DNA from: JAOBAU01 sp034667465
GTDB lineage: Bacteria; Acidobacteriota; Thermoanaerobaculia; Gp7-AA8
Assembly (NCBI GenBank): GCA_034667465.1
Contig: JAXDJV010000012.1
Location: 1 to 64,000 of the forward strand
Length of the DNA stretch: 64,000 nucleotides
Direction of reading: 5' to 3'
The notes under the pieces: generated by a model
The model's input: only the letters and a program-made list of their open reading frames with translations
Databases searched by the model: none
What the model was told of the DNA's origin: nothing
In this document: piece after piece, positions 10,507-16,237 of the stretch
Numbering within the stretch: position 1 is the first letter of the stretch
Layout: every line of letters begins with the position of its first letter
Position numbers and translations under genes: made by a program

Positions 10507-10953
10507 CTACGCCAGCATCACCAGACGCATGCAGACGGCATCGGCCGGACAGGCATCCTGAAACTCGCGCGACGCGAAGAGCTGGGGATGCACTTCATCG
10601 CGATCGATGGTTTTGAATCCGCGCTTGCGAAAATACTCTTCGGCGTCGGTGGTCAGCAGATAGAACTCGCGCAGGCCGCGCGAGGCGAGACGGTCAAGAA
10701 GTTGACGAACGATGCGCCGGCCCAGTCCGGCTTTTCGGTGCGACGGTTCCACGGCAATGGAACGGATGAGTGCGGCGAACTGATACGCCTCAGCGCCTCC
10801 GCAACCGACGATGCCGTCGCTCGTCCGCGCCACGACGAACGTCTTCCAGTTTTCCTCGACGCCGGCCGTCGGCAGGCTGTTCGCGGCGAGGAGCTCGCAA
10901 ATGCGTGGCACGTCCGCGGGCGTCGCCGCGCTGATCGAGATCTCGTTGTCCAT
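10507..10953 (-). CDS. GNAT N-acetyltransferase, ArsN2-like
   Basis: A 148-aa single-domain acetyltransferase. The acetyl-CoA loop reads HRKAGLGRRIVRQL (motif A), preceded by GCGGAEAYQFAALIRSIAV and followed by REFYLLTTDAEEYFRKRGF and the ending HPQLFASREFQDACPADAVCM. This ending and the LPTAG near the N-terminus are characteristic of the ArsN2 type (arsenic-associated or amino-acid N-acetyltransferase). No ars genes are present nearby, so an arsenic role is not supported by context. Followed 9 bases later by the amidohydrolase gene. Confidence 0.85.
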   Translation of the reverse strand: MDNEISISAATPADVPRICELLAANSLPTAGVEENWKTFVVARTSDGIVGCGGAEAYQFAALIRSIAVEPSHRKAGLGRRIVRQLLDRLASRGLREFYLLTTDAEEYFRKRGFKTIDRDEVHPQLFASREFQDACPADAVCMRLVMLA

Positions 10954-10972
10954 GTGAGGACGATCATAAAAC

Positions 10973-11003
10973 GAAAAAGGGCCGCGCTCGCGCGCGACCC
11001 TTC
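10973..11003 (-). terminator. Rho-independent-type terminator
   Basis: In the minus direction the sequence forms a GC-rich stem (AAGGGTCGCGC pairing with GCGCGGCCCTT, one mismatch), followed by TTTTTCGTTTT. It lies 24 bases past the stop of the small hydrophilic protein gene and before the acetyltransferase gene, so it should end transcription of the former. Confidence 0.75.
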
Positions 11004-11026
11004 AGTCAGTTTATCGATGAATCCGC

Positions 11027-11248
11027 TCAGTGTTCCGAGTTGCGGTTCGGGCTTCCCATGCTGCCTGAGCCCGACGAGCGTCCGCTCTCGCTGTTCAACC
11101 CCTCGGAACGCCCGATCTTCTCGCCGAAGTCGACGTTCGAATCGCTGCGATCCTTGTGCATTCGTTCCGACGTGTTCCGGTTCACTTCGCCCGCGTCGGT
11201 CGGCGTGCTGCTGTTACGGCTGACTTTGTCTCGTTCGCGGTTTTCCAT
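11027..11248 (-). CDS. Small hydrophilic Ser/Asn/Gly-rich protein (73 aa)
   Basis: No family recognised. A very strong ribosome site (AAAAGGAGG, bases 11253-11261) precedes the ATG at 11248 and rules out the longer reading. The protein has no hydrophobic stretch, no Cys or Trp, and is dominated by Ser, Asn, Arg, Glu and Gly, ending in a Ser/Gly-rich tail (SESGRSSGSGSMGSPNRN). By composition it resembles hydrophilins or other disordered stress-protection proteins, which is inference. Its own terminator and an inverted repeat upstream suggest a separately controlled, possibly abundant, transcript. Confidence 0.72.
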   Translation of the reverse strand: MENRERDKVSRNSSTPTDAGEVNRNTSERMHKDRSDSNVDFGEKIGRSEGLNSESGRSSGSGSMGSPNRNSEH

Positions 11249-11263
11249 GAAGCCTCCTTTTGA

Positions 11264-11281
11264 ACTACAGTTATTTGTAGT
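11264..11281. promoter_or_regulatory. Inverted repeat ACTACA-N6-TGTAGT, possible operator
   Basis: A perfect 6-bp inverted repeat separated by GTTATT lies 16 bases upstream of the small hydrophilic protein gene and 13 bases past the stop of the SIMPL gene. TACA/TGTA half-sites are used by BlaI/MecI-type and some other winged-helix repressors. It differs from the ACGAA/TTCGT sites at the blaI gene of this window, so a different regulator, or no regulator, may be involved. Confidence 0.35.
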
Positions 11282-11294
11282 GCAAGAAGAGTGC

Positions 11295-12008
11295 TCAACG
11301 GAGCTCGAAAACGACCGTAATCGTGAAGGAACTTTCCTGCGTTCCCCCTTCCACCGGCACCTCGGAAACATCGGCCGCAGCTGACTTCATCATCGCCTGC
11401 ATCGGATACGGACGAGGCGGCGCCGGCTCACTCCCCTCATTGATCATCATCGCCCTGCCGAGCGTTCGTCCCGCGGCAGTGGCGAGCAATGTCGCTTTCG
11501 CGCGCGCGTCCTGAAATGCGGCGCGCAGACCCTCATCGCGTCCGCGTGACGGATCGGAATTGCGGAGCTCGATATTCGATGCCGAGTTGACGCCGGCGTT
11601 GACCGCGACCTGCAGCAGACGTCCGGCATCGGCGACGACGTTCTTCGTGACGGTGACGTTGTTCGACACCGCGTAACCGACGATGCGCGGCAGCTTGCCC
11701 TGCTGATAGTCCTGCTGCGGCGAAAGCGAGAAACCGGACGTGCGAATCTCGCTGTCGGTCGCGCCCGCTTTCTTCAGCGCCGCGATGACCGCCGCAACGC
11801 GCTGATTGTTCTCATTCACGGCGTCCTCGAGCGACGGCGAGAGCGTCTGCACGCCGACCGTGAACGAGAAACGGTCGGGACGAAGAGCGACGCGGCCGGT
11901 GCCGCTGACGGTGATGCTCTCGATCGGTGCGGCGCCCGGCGGAAGCGGCGTGACCTGGGCGAAGACCGTCGAAGTTACGAGTGTCAGTGCTGCGAAAATA
12001 AGTCTCAT
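11295..12008 (-). CDS. SIMPL (DUF541) domain periplasmic protein
   Basis: A 237-aa exported protein with a signal peptide (MRLIFAALTLVTSTVFAQ). The SIMPL/DUF541 domain fills the rest: ITVSGTGRVALRPDRFSFTVGV near the start, AVIAALKKAGATDSEIRTSGFSLSPQ, GYAVSNNVTV, and DARAKATLLATAAGRTLG, ending in TITVVFEL. Family members (E. coli YggE, B. abortus BP26) are periplasmic and linked to oxidative or envelope stress, with channel-like oligomers reported for BP26. A good ribosome site (AGGAGG) lies before the ATG. Divergent from the ferredoxin gene, 34 bases away. Confidence 0.9.
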   Translation of the reverse strand: MRLIFAALTLVTSTVFAQVTPLPPGAAPIESITVSGTGRVALRPDRFSFTVGVQTLSPSLEDAVNENNQRVAAVIAALKKAGATDSEIRTSGFSLSPQQDYQQGKLPRIVGYAVSNNVTVTKNVVADAGRLLQVAVNAGVNSASNIELRNSDPSRGRDEGLRAAFQDARAKATLLATAAGRTLGRAMMINEGSEPAPPRPYPMQAMMKSAAADVSEVPVEGGTQESSFTITVVFELR

Positions 12009-12042
12009 GCAACCTCCTGATCGGCTTTAGAATGCGCGCGCT

Positions 12043-12273
12043 TTGGCTGATCCCAACGACAGAGTTCCCGGGCAGGTTTCAGGCCGTTATTACGTCGACA
12101 CGCAATGCATCGATTGCGATCTCTGCAGAGAAACCGCCCCTGCGAATTTCATGCGGAACGACGAGGAAGGCTTCTCGTTCGTCTTCAAACAGCCCGAAAC
12201 GCCGGAAGAAGAGACGCTGTCGAAGGATGCACTCGACAATTGTCCGGTTGAGGCGATTGGGAACGATGGCTAG
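12043..12273 (+). CDS. Single [4Fe-4S] ferredoxin
   Basis: A 76-aa electron carrier. Cluster ligands are visible as Cys22, Cys25 and Cys28 in CIDCDLC and Cys67 in NCPVEAI, giving one [4Fe-4S] cluster as in the short acidic ferredoxins (Fer4_13/Fer4_15 type). An in-frame TAG at 12028 means the start must lie after it, and TTG at 12043 is the only usual start codon before the conserved region. No ribosome site is obvious, so expression may be leaderless or weak. The partner enzyme is not evident; the molybdopterin oxidoreductase at 45.7 kb is far away. Confidence 0.85.
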   Translation: MADPNDRVPGQVSGRYYVDTQCIDCDLCRETAPANFMRNDEEGFSFVFKQPETPEEETLSKDALDNCPVEAIGNDG

Positions 12274-12277
12274 TAAC

Positions 12278-12358
12278 GAGGTATGAGTAATGAGGTATGA
12301 GTAGAAGCAGTCAGCCTTTACTCATACCTCATCACTCATACCTCATACCTCATGCCTC
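12278..12358. repeat. Heptamer palindrome (GAGGTAT / ATACCTC units)
   Basis: The left arm (12278-12303) has period-7 units GAGGTAT and GAGTAAT. The right arm (12317-12358) has six period-7 units of type ATACCTC with variants (TTTACTC, ATCACTC, ATGCCTC). About 13 bases separate the arms. Same architecture as the elements at 7174, 44193 and 47764 but with a different unit. It lies between convergent genes, and the stop codon of the response regulator (12357-12359) is inside it. It may help terminate both transcripts, although no T-run follows. Confidence 0.8.
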
Positions 12359-12779
12359 AGTGCGTCTTCTTATCCACGCTAACCTGATCGTGCCAGTCAT
12401 CCGCCAGGAGCACTTCGATCAGCTCCTGCAGTTCTTCCATGTGGAAGGGCTTGGTCAGGGCGGCGGTCATGTTGTTGCCTTTGGTGATCGTCAGGATGTC
12501 GCCTTTTCCTGAGGCGACGACGACCGGCGTTCGCTTTCCCTGCTGGAGATACCACGCGATCCATTCTTCGCCGCTCATGCCGGGAAGATTGAGATCGAGC
12601 AGGATCAGGCGGGTGTCGGGATTGCTCTGCAAAAGGCTCATCCCTTCCAGCGCGCCGGCCGCGGAGAGGACTTCGTAGCCCTTCTTCTGCAGGAACGACT
12701 TGTAGAGCGCCAGCACCTCGGGATCGTCCTCAATCGCAAGGATCTTGTTTGCGTCCGTTGCATGGGCTGCTTCGAGCAT
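12357..12779 (-). CDS. Single-domain response regulator
   Basis: A 140-aa receiver domain without an output domain. The acidic pocket is IEDD (residues 16-19), the phosphoacceptor Asp62 sits in LILLDLNLPGMSG, and the conserved Lys110 in LTKPF. The switch position is Ala/Ser in VVVASGKGD. Such stand-alone receivers act as phosphorelay intermediates or through protein contact. The ATG at 12779 was chosen because AGGAGA precedes it; a longer N-terminus is Arg-rich and unsupported. No histidine kinase gene is adjacent. Confidence 0.9.
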   Translation of the reverse strand: MLEAAHATDANKILAIEDDPEVLALYKSFLQKKGYEVLSAAGALEGMSLLQSNPDTRLILLDLNLPGMSGEEWIAWYLQQGKRTPVVVASGKGDILTITKGNNMTAALTKPFHMEELQELIEVLLADDWHDQVSVDKKTH

Positions 12780-12847
12780 GTTCCGTCTCCTGAGTAGCGG
12801 CCTCTTGCGAGAACCGTGCACGACTGCACACTGACATAATAGCCGTC

Positions 12848-13123
12848 GTGGGCAGCGTACTGTGGCTGGCGTCGGGAGGCGCGGCGTTCGTTCTTGCGAA
12901 CTTCATTCCGTACGGGCGTGGCCGGCGGCGCGTCCTGGATTTGTTCACGTCGCTGATCGCGGCGCTGCTTTTGGGCACCATCGCCACCGCACTGAATTTC
13001 GGCGGCTGGCGTGAGCCCGATCCGCGCGCGGGCGCATTCGTTTTCTTCGCGGCGTTTGCCGTCATCGGCGTCCTTCGGGTGATCCGCCTCAGCTCCGGCG
13101 CGGGTACACTGCCGCGCGCATGA
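12848..13123 (+). CDS. Small membrane protein of unknown function (91 aa)
   Basis: Starts with GTG and has three hydrophobic segments: LWLASGGAAFVLANFI, LFTSLIAALLLGTIATAL and AFVFFAAFAVIGVLRVI, with a basic loop GRGRRR between the first two. No family recognised. The stop overlaps the start of the PlsC-type acyltransferase gene (ATGA), so the two are translationally coupled and the protein may assist or localise the acyltransferase. Confidence 0.62.
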   Translation: MGSVLWLASGGAAFVLANFIPYGRGRRRVLDLFTSLIAALLLGTIATALNFGGWREPDPRAGAFVFFAAFAVIGVLRVIRLSSGAGTLPRA

Positions 13124-14040
13124 GACACCTCCGCGGCGCGGCCACGGTCTGCCTCCTCCTCGGCAACCTCGCGTTGTGGGGTATTCCGATCTCTCTGCTC
13201 GGCATCGTCAAGCGCATTCTGCCCGGCGGTCCGCTGCGCCACGCGGTCTCGCGAATGCTCGTATCGCTCGCCGACAAATGGGTCGGCGGCAATGACCGCA
13301 TCTTCGATCTCCGCCTCGACACCGTCTGGGACGTCGAAGGGATCGACGAACTGAAATACGACGGCCGATACCTCATCACCAGCAATCACGTTTCGTGGGT
13401 CGACATCGTCGCGCTGCAACGCGTCTTCCGACATCACGTCGCCTTCCTTCGCTTCTTCCTCAAACAGGAGCTGATCTGGTTTCCGATCATCGGCCAGGCA
13501 TGCTGGGCGGTCGACTTCCCGTTCATGAAACGCTACTCCGCCGAGTACCTCGAAAAGCATCCGGAGAAACGCGGCACCGATCTCGAGACGACCCGCCGCG
13601 CCTGTGCGAAGTTCCGCTACATCCCGGTGGCGATCCTGAACTTTCTCGAAGGAACGCGCTTCACGAAAGAGAAGCACGCCGAACAGAAATCGCCGTATCG
13701 CCATCTGCTCCGTCCGCGCACCGGCGGCATCGCGTTCGTCATCGCATCGCTCGGCGATCAGCTCGACGCCGTCATCGACGTGACCCTCGCCTATCCGGGC
13801 GGCGACGTGAACATGTGGGACTTCATCACCAACCGCGTGCCGCGCATCACCATCCGCGCGAAGCGGCTCGACATCTCGCCGGAGTTTCGGACGGCGGGGA
13901 TTACCGAGCCCGGCCCGGAGCGCGAGCACTTCAAGGCGTGGCTGCAGTCGGTGTGGCAGGCGAAGGATGCGGAGCTCGATGCGTTCCTCGCACTTCCAGC
14001 AGTCGAATCTCCGGCGCGACGCAAAAGCGAACCGGGATGA
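13120..14040 (+). CDS. PlsC/YihG-type lysophospholipid acyltransferase
   Basis: A 306-aa membrane-bound acyltransferase. The catalytic block I is NHVSWVD (HX4D), followed by FFLKQELIWFPIIG (block II) and FLEGTRFTKEK (block III, EGTR), as in 1-acyl-sn-glycerol-3-phosphate acyltransferases and E. coli YihG. An N-terminal hydrophobic helix anchors it. The ATG overlaps the preceding small membrane protein gene (ATGA). The last 110 bases overlap the metallophosphoesterase gene on the other strand, an unusually long antisense overlap. The C-terminal tail there (VESPARRKSEPG) is not conserved-looking. Confidence 0.9.
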   Translation: MRHLRGAATVCLLLGNLALWGIPISLLGIVKRILPGGPLRHAVSRMLVSLADKWVGGNDRIFDLRLDTVWDVEGIDELKYDGRYLITSNHVSWVDIVALQRVFRHHVAFLRFFLKQELIWFPIIGQACWAVDFPFMKRYSAEYLEKHPEKRGTDLETTRRACAKFRYIPVAILNFLEGTRFTKEKHAEQKSPYRHLLRPRTGGIAFVIASLGDQLDAVIDVTLAYPGGDVNMWDFITNRVPRITIRAKRLDISPEFRTAGITEPGPEREHFKAWLQSVWQAKDAELDAFLALPAVESPARRKSEPG

Positions 14041-14806
14041 TGCTGGTGCCGATGCCCGACGTCACGTAGAGATGCTTCCCGTTCTCGACGACGTGTCCCA
14101 TCGCGTAGCGCTGTCCGAACTTTGACGGGACGATCAGCCGCCCGAGGAGCGGAAGCCAGACCTGTCCGCCGTGGGTGTGACCGGCGACGGTGAGCGTGGC
14201 GCGACTCGAGAGGCGCGGAAAGATGTCGGGGCTGTGCGTCATCACGATCATCGGCGACAGCGCGCGGTCGACGAGTTGCAGGTCAGGCTTGCCGGTCATC
14301 AGATCGGCGAGTCCGACGAGCGTGAGCGATTGCGCGCCGATTGCAATCGTGCGCGTCTCATTCACAAGCGTCGGAATGCCGACGTGTTCGTACGCGAGCT
14401 TCACGCGCGTCGCGTTGAGCCAGCCATCGTGGTTGCCCAGGACGCCGAAGACGCCGTAGCGCGCGCGGAGACCGCCGAGCATTTCGGCGGTGTGCGCGGG
14501 CGGAACGAACCGGCCGCCGGTGACGCCCTGGACAACGCTGTCGCCGAGGATGAGGATGAGATCGGGATGCTCGGCGTTGGTGAGTGTGACGATGCGCATC
14601 AGCTTGTCGTCGTCGATGAATGGCGAACCGGCGTGGATGTCGCTGATCAGCGCGATGCGCAGCGGCGGGAAGTTCTCAATGGCGATCGAGTCGTGACGGA
14701 CGACGAGCAGGCGCGGCTCGATCTCGAACGCGTAAAGCGCGAAGAGCGCGGCAATTGCGAAGAACGCGAGCAGCAGGCGCTTTCCATTGACGTGATTCCG
14801 GTACAT
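13931..14806 (-). CDS. Membrane-anchored metallophosphoesterase
   Basis: A 291-aa calcineurin-type phosphoesterase like B. subtilis YkuE or UDP-diacylglucosamine hydrolase-type LpxG relatives. Metal motifs in order: SDIHAG (DxH), ILGDSV (GDxx), LGNHDGW (GNHD), MTHSPD and AGHTHGGQV (GHTH). An N-terminal membrane anchor follows the start (LLLAFFAIAALFALYAF), so the catalytic domain faces the periplasm or the membrane surface. The family domain should end at about EIRLLEV; the extra 19-residue Pro/Ala/Thr tail is encoded opposite the acyltransferase gene. Its start is only 15 bases from the divergent RHH-like gene. Confidence 0.88.
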   Translation of the reverse strand: MYRNHVNGKRLLLAFFAIAALFALYAFEIEPRLLVVRHDSIAIENFPPLRIALISDIHAGSPFIDDDKLMRIVTLTNAEHPDLILILGDSVVQGVTGGRFVPPAHTAEMLGGLRARYGVFGVLGNHDGWLNATRVKLAYEHVGIPTLVNETRTIAIGAQSLTLVGLADLMTGKPDLQLVDRALSPMIVMTHSPDIFPRLSSRATLTVAGHTHGGQVWLPLLGRLIVPSKFGQRYAMGHVVENGKHLYVTSGIGTSIIPVRFCVAPEIRLLEVRGTHRAPHPSPATPTAATP

Positions 14807-14821
14807 CGGTACATTCACCCC

Positions 14822-15106
14822 ATGATCATCGAGCGCACGCAAACCGGAGTCCGCATCGAGAAACGCATTCTGAAGACATTGAAAGGGCTCGCCGAATATC
14901 ACGACATGTCGGTCGGCGATCTGCTCGAAGGGATTCTGCTCCATGTCTTCGAAGGGAAGACGCCGTTCGGCGCCGAGTCGCTCAAAGTGATCGCCGATCT
15001 GCGCAAGGTCTACGGCCTCGACCTCGACGCGTCCGACAGCCACAAGCTGATCGAGACCGCCGTCCCCGCGAAACGCGCCACCAGGCCGAAAACGGCGAAG
15101 CGCTGA
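14822..15106 (+). CDS. Small ribbon-helix-helix-like protein (94 aa)
   Basis: The N-terminal 40 residues (RTQTGVRIEKRILKTLKGLAEYHDMSVGDLLEG) have the beta-strand, helix, turn, helix pattern of RHH DNA-binding or plasmid-partition-like proteins, followed by an unclassified 50-residue tail ending in Lys/Arg. Family assignment is by pattern only. The ATG at 14822 was chosen because the protein then begins at the strand. No ribosome site is seen and the divergent phosphoesterase start is 15 bases away, so both genes may be leaderless or share a bidirectional promoter located inside coding sequence. The CPBP gene follows after 4 bases. Confidence 0.65.
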   Translation: MIIERTQTGVRIEKRILKTLKGLAEYHDMSVGDLLEGILLHVFEGKTPFGAESLKVIADLRKVYGLDLDASDSHKLIETAVPAKRATRPKTAKR

Positions 15107-15110
15107 GCGG

Positions 15111-15818
15111 ATGCTCTTCGGCTGGCTGCACATCCTCTTCTTCGGTCTGTTCGTCCCCGTCGTTGCACTACGAACGCGCAGCGCCGTGCTGCGGATGACG
15201 GCGCCGCCGAATCGGATCGTCTTCTACAGCGGCGCGCTGATCCAGCTCGTCCTCTTCACGGCGATCTCGATCTTCGTCGCGGCGAAGGAAAACATCGAGC
15301 TCTTTCCGCATCGCGCGCCGACCGCCATTCAGGCGCTCATCGGACTGATCGCGCTCATCGTGCTCGTGGCGTTTCTTCGCCCGCGCTGGAAGCAGTCAGT
15401 GCTCAGCGGCGAAAAAGTGATCGCGCTTTTCATGCCGGCCACGCGCGACGAACGACTGCTCTGGCTCCTCGTTTCGCTGCTCGCCGGTTTCAGCGAAGAG
15501 ATCACGTGGCGCGGCGTGCAGACCGCACTGCTCGATCGCGTCACCGGGGCGCTCGTCTTCGGGATTCTCTTCTCCGCGGTGATGTTCGGCGCGGCGCACG
15601 CGGTGCAGGGATACGAAGGGGTGGCGCTGATCGGTACGATCGCGCTCGTCTTTCATGGACTGGTCCTGATCACCGGCTCGCTCTACGTCGCGATGGCGGT
15701 GCACTTTCTGTACGACGCCATCGCCGGCCTGACATACGCGAAGTTCGCGCGCGAGTACGGCTACTCGTTCCCGGCAACTACGAATACTTTCGTTGACGAT
15801 ACGAAAAACTTCGTATAA
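15111..15818 (+). CDS. CPBP (Abi) family intramembrane metalloprotease
   Basis: A 235-aa protein with about six membrane segments. The CPBP motifs are EEITWRG (motif 1), the FGAAHAVQG segment (motif 2) and HFLYDAIAG (motif 3), carrying the Glu and His residues used by this glutamic/metallo-type intramembrane protease family (Rce1, MroQ, bacteriocin immunity). The gene lies 4 bases after the RHH-like gene. Its last 13 codons contain the operator-like palindromes and promoter of the blaI gene, so the C-terminal tail (TTNTFVDDTKNFV) is shaped by regulatory DNA. Confidence 0.88.
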   Translation: MLFGWLHILFFGLFVPVVALRTRSAVLRMTAPPNRIVFYSGALIQLVLFTAISIFVAAKENIELFPHRAPTAIQALIGLIALIVLVAFLRPRWKQSVLSGEKVIALFMPATRDERLLWLLVSLLAGFSEEITWRGVQTALLDRVTGALVFGILFSAVMFGAAHAVQGYEGVALIGTIALVFHGLVLITGSLYVAMAVHFLYDAIAGLTYAKFAREYGYSFPATTNTFVDDTKNFV

Positions 15819-15819
15819 C
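15780..15819 (+). promoter_or_regulatory. blaI promoter with two palindromic operator sites
   Basis: Site 1 is ACGAA-TACT-TTCGT (15780-15793). Site 2 is ATACGAA-AAAC-TTCGTAT (15799-15816), a perfect 7-bp inverted repeat. The centres are 21 bp apart, two helical turns, so two repressor dimers could bind the same face. A -35-like TTGACG (15793-15798) and -10-like TATAAC (15814-15819) flank site 2 with a 15-bp spacer, placing it where binding would block RNA polymerase. Autoregulation by the downstream BlaI is the expected model from the family; it is inferred here. Confidence 0.7.
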
Positions 15820-15847
15820 CTCCTTCGTATTGCACGAGGAGACCCGA

Positions 15848-16237
15848 ATGGCCGAACGAACGACTCCCCGACCCACCGACTCCGAGCTCGGCATCCTGCG
15901 CGTCCTCTGGCAGCGCGGACCGTCGACCGTTCGCGATGTTTACGACGAGCTCAATCTGCGCGCCGCCACCGGCTACACGACGGTGCTCAAGCTGCTGCAG
16001 ATCATGACCGAGAAGGGCCTGGTGACGCGCGATGAGTCGGAGCGCGCGCACGTCTACTCCTCGCGGCACAGCGAGCAGAAGACGCAGCGCCAGCTGCTGA
16101 CCGATCTCGTCGATCGCGCGTTCGGCGGCTCGTCGGCAAAGCTGGTCATGCAGGCGCTGTCGGGACGAAAGACGTCGAGCGATGAACTGAACGCGATCCG
16201 CGAAGTTCTGGACCGCATCGAAGAGGAGGCGAAATGA
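15848..16237 (+). CDS. blaI: BlaI/MecI/CopY family transcriptional repressor
   Basis: A 129-aa winged-helix repressor. The DNA-binding domain reads PTDSELGILRVLWQRGPSTVRDVYDEL then GYTTVLKLLQIMTEKGLVTRDE, followed by the dimerisation region and a cleavage-prone hinge. In the family, a partner M56 membrane protease triggers loss of the repressor when a signal is sensed. ATG at 15848 is preceded by GAGGAG at 15835-15840, preferred over the TTG at 15830. The stop overlaps the M56 gene start (ATGA). A palindromic operator array lies just upstream. Confidence 0.93.
   Translation: MAERTTPRPTDSELGILRVLWQRGPSTVRDVYDELNLRAATGYTTVLKLLQIMTEKGLVTRDESERAHVYSSRHSEQKTQRQLLTDLVDRAFGGSSAKLVMQALSGRKTSSDELNAIREVLDRIEEEAK

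Noticed and set aside
9517..11223. 568-codon frame opposite the amidohydrolase and acetyltransferase
   Set aside because: Shadow frame spanning several genes and a terminator.
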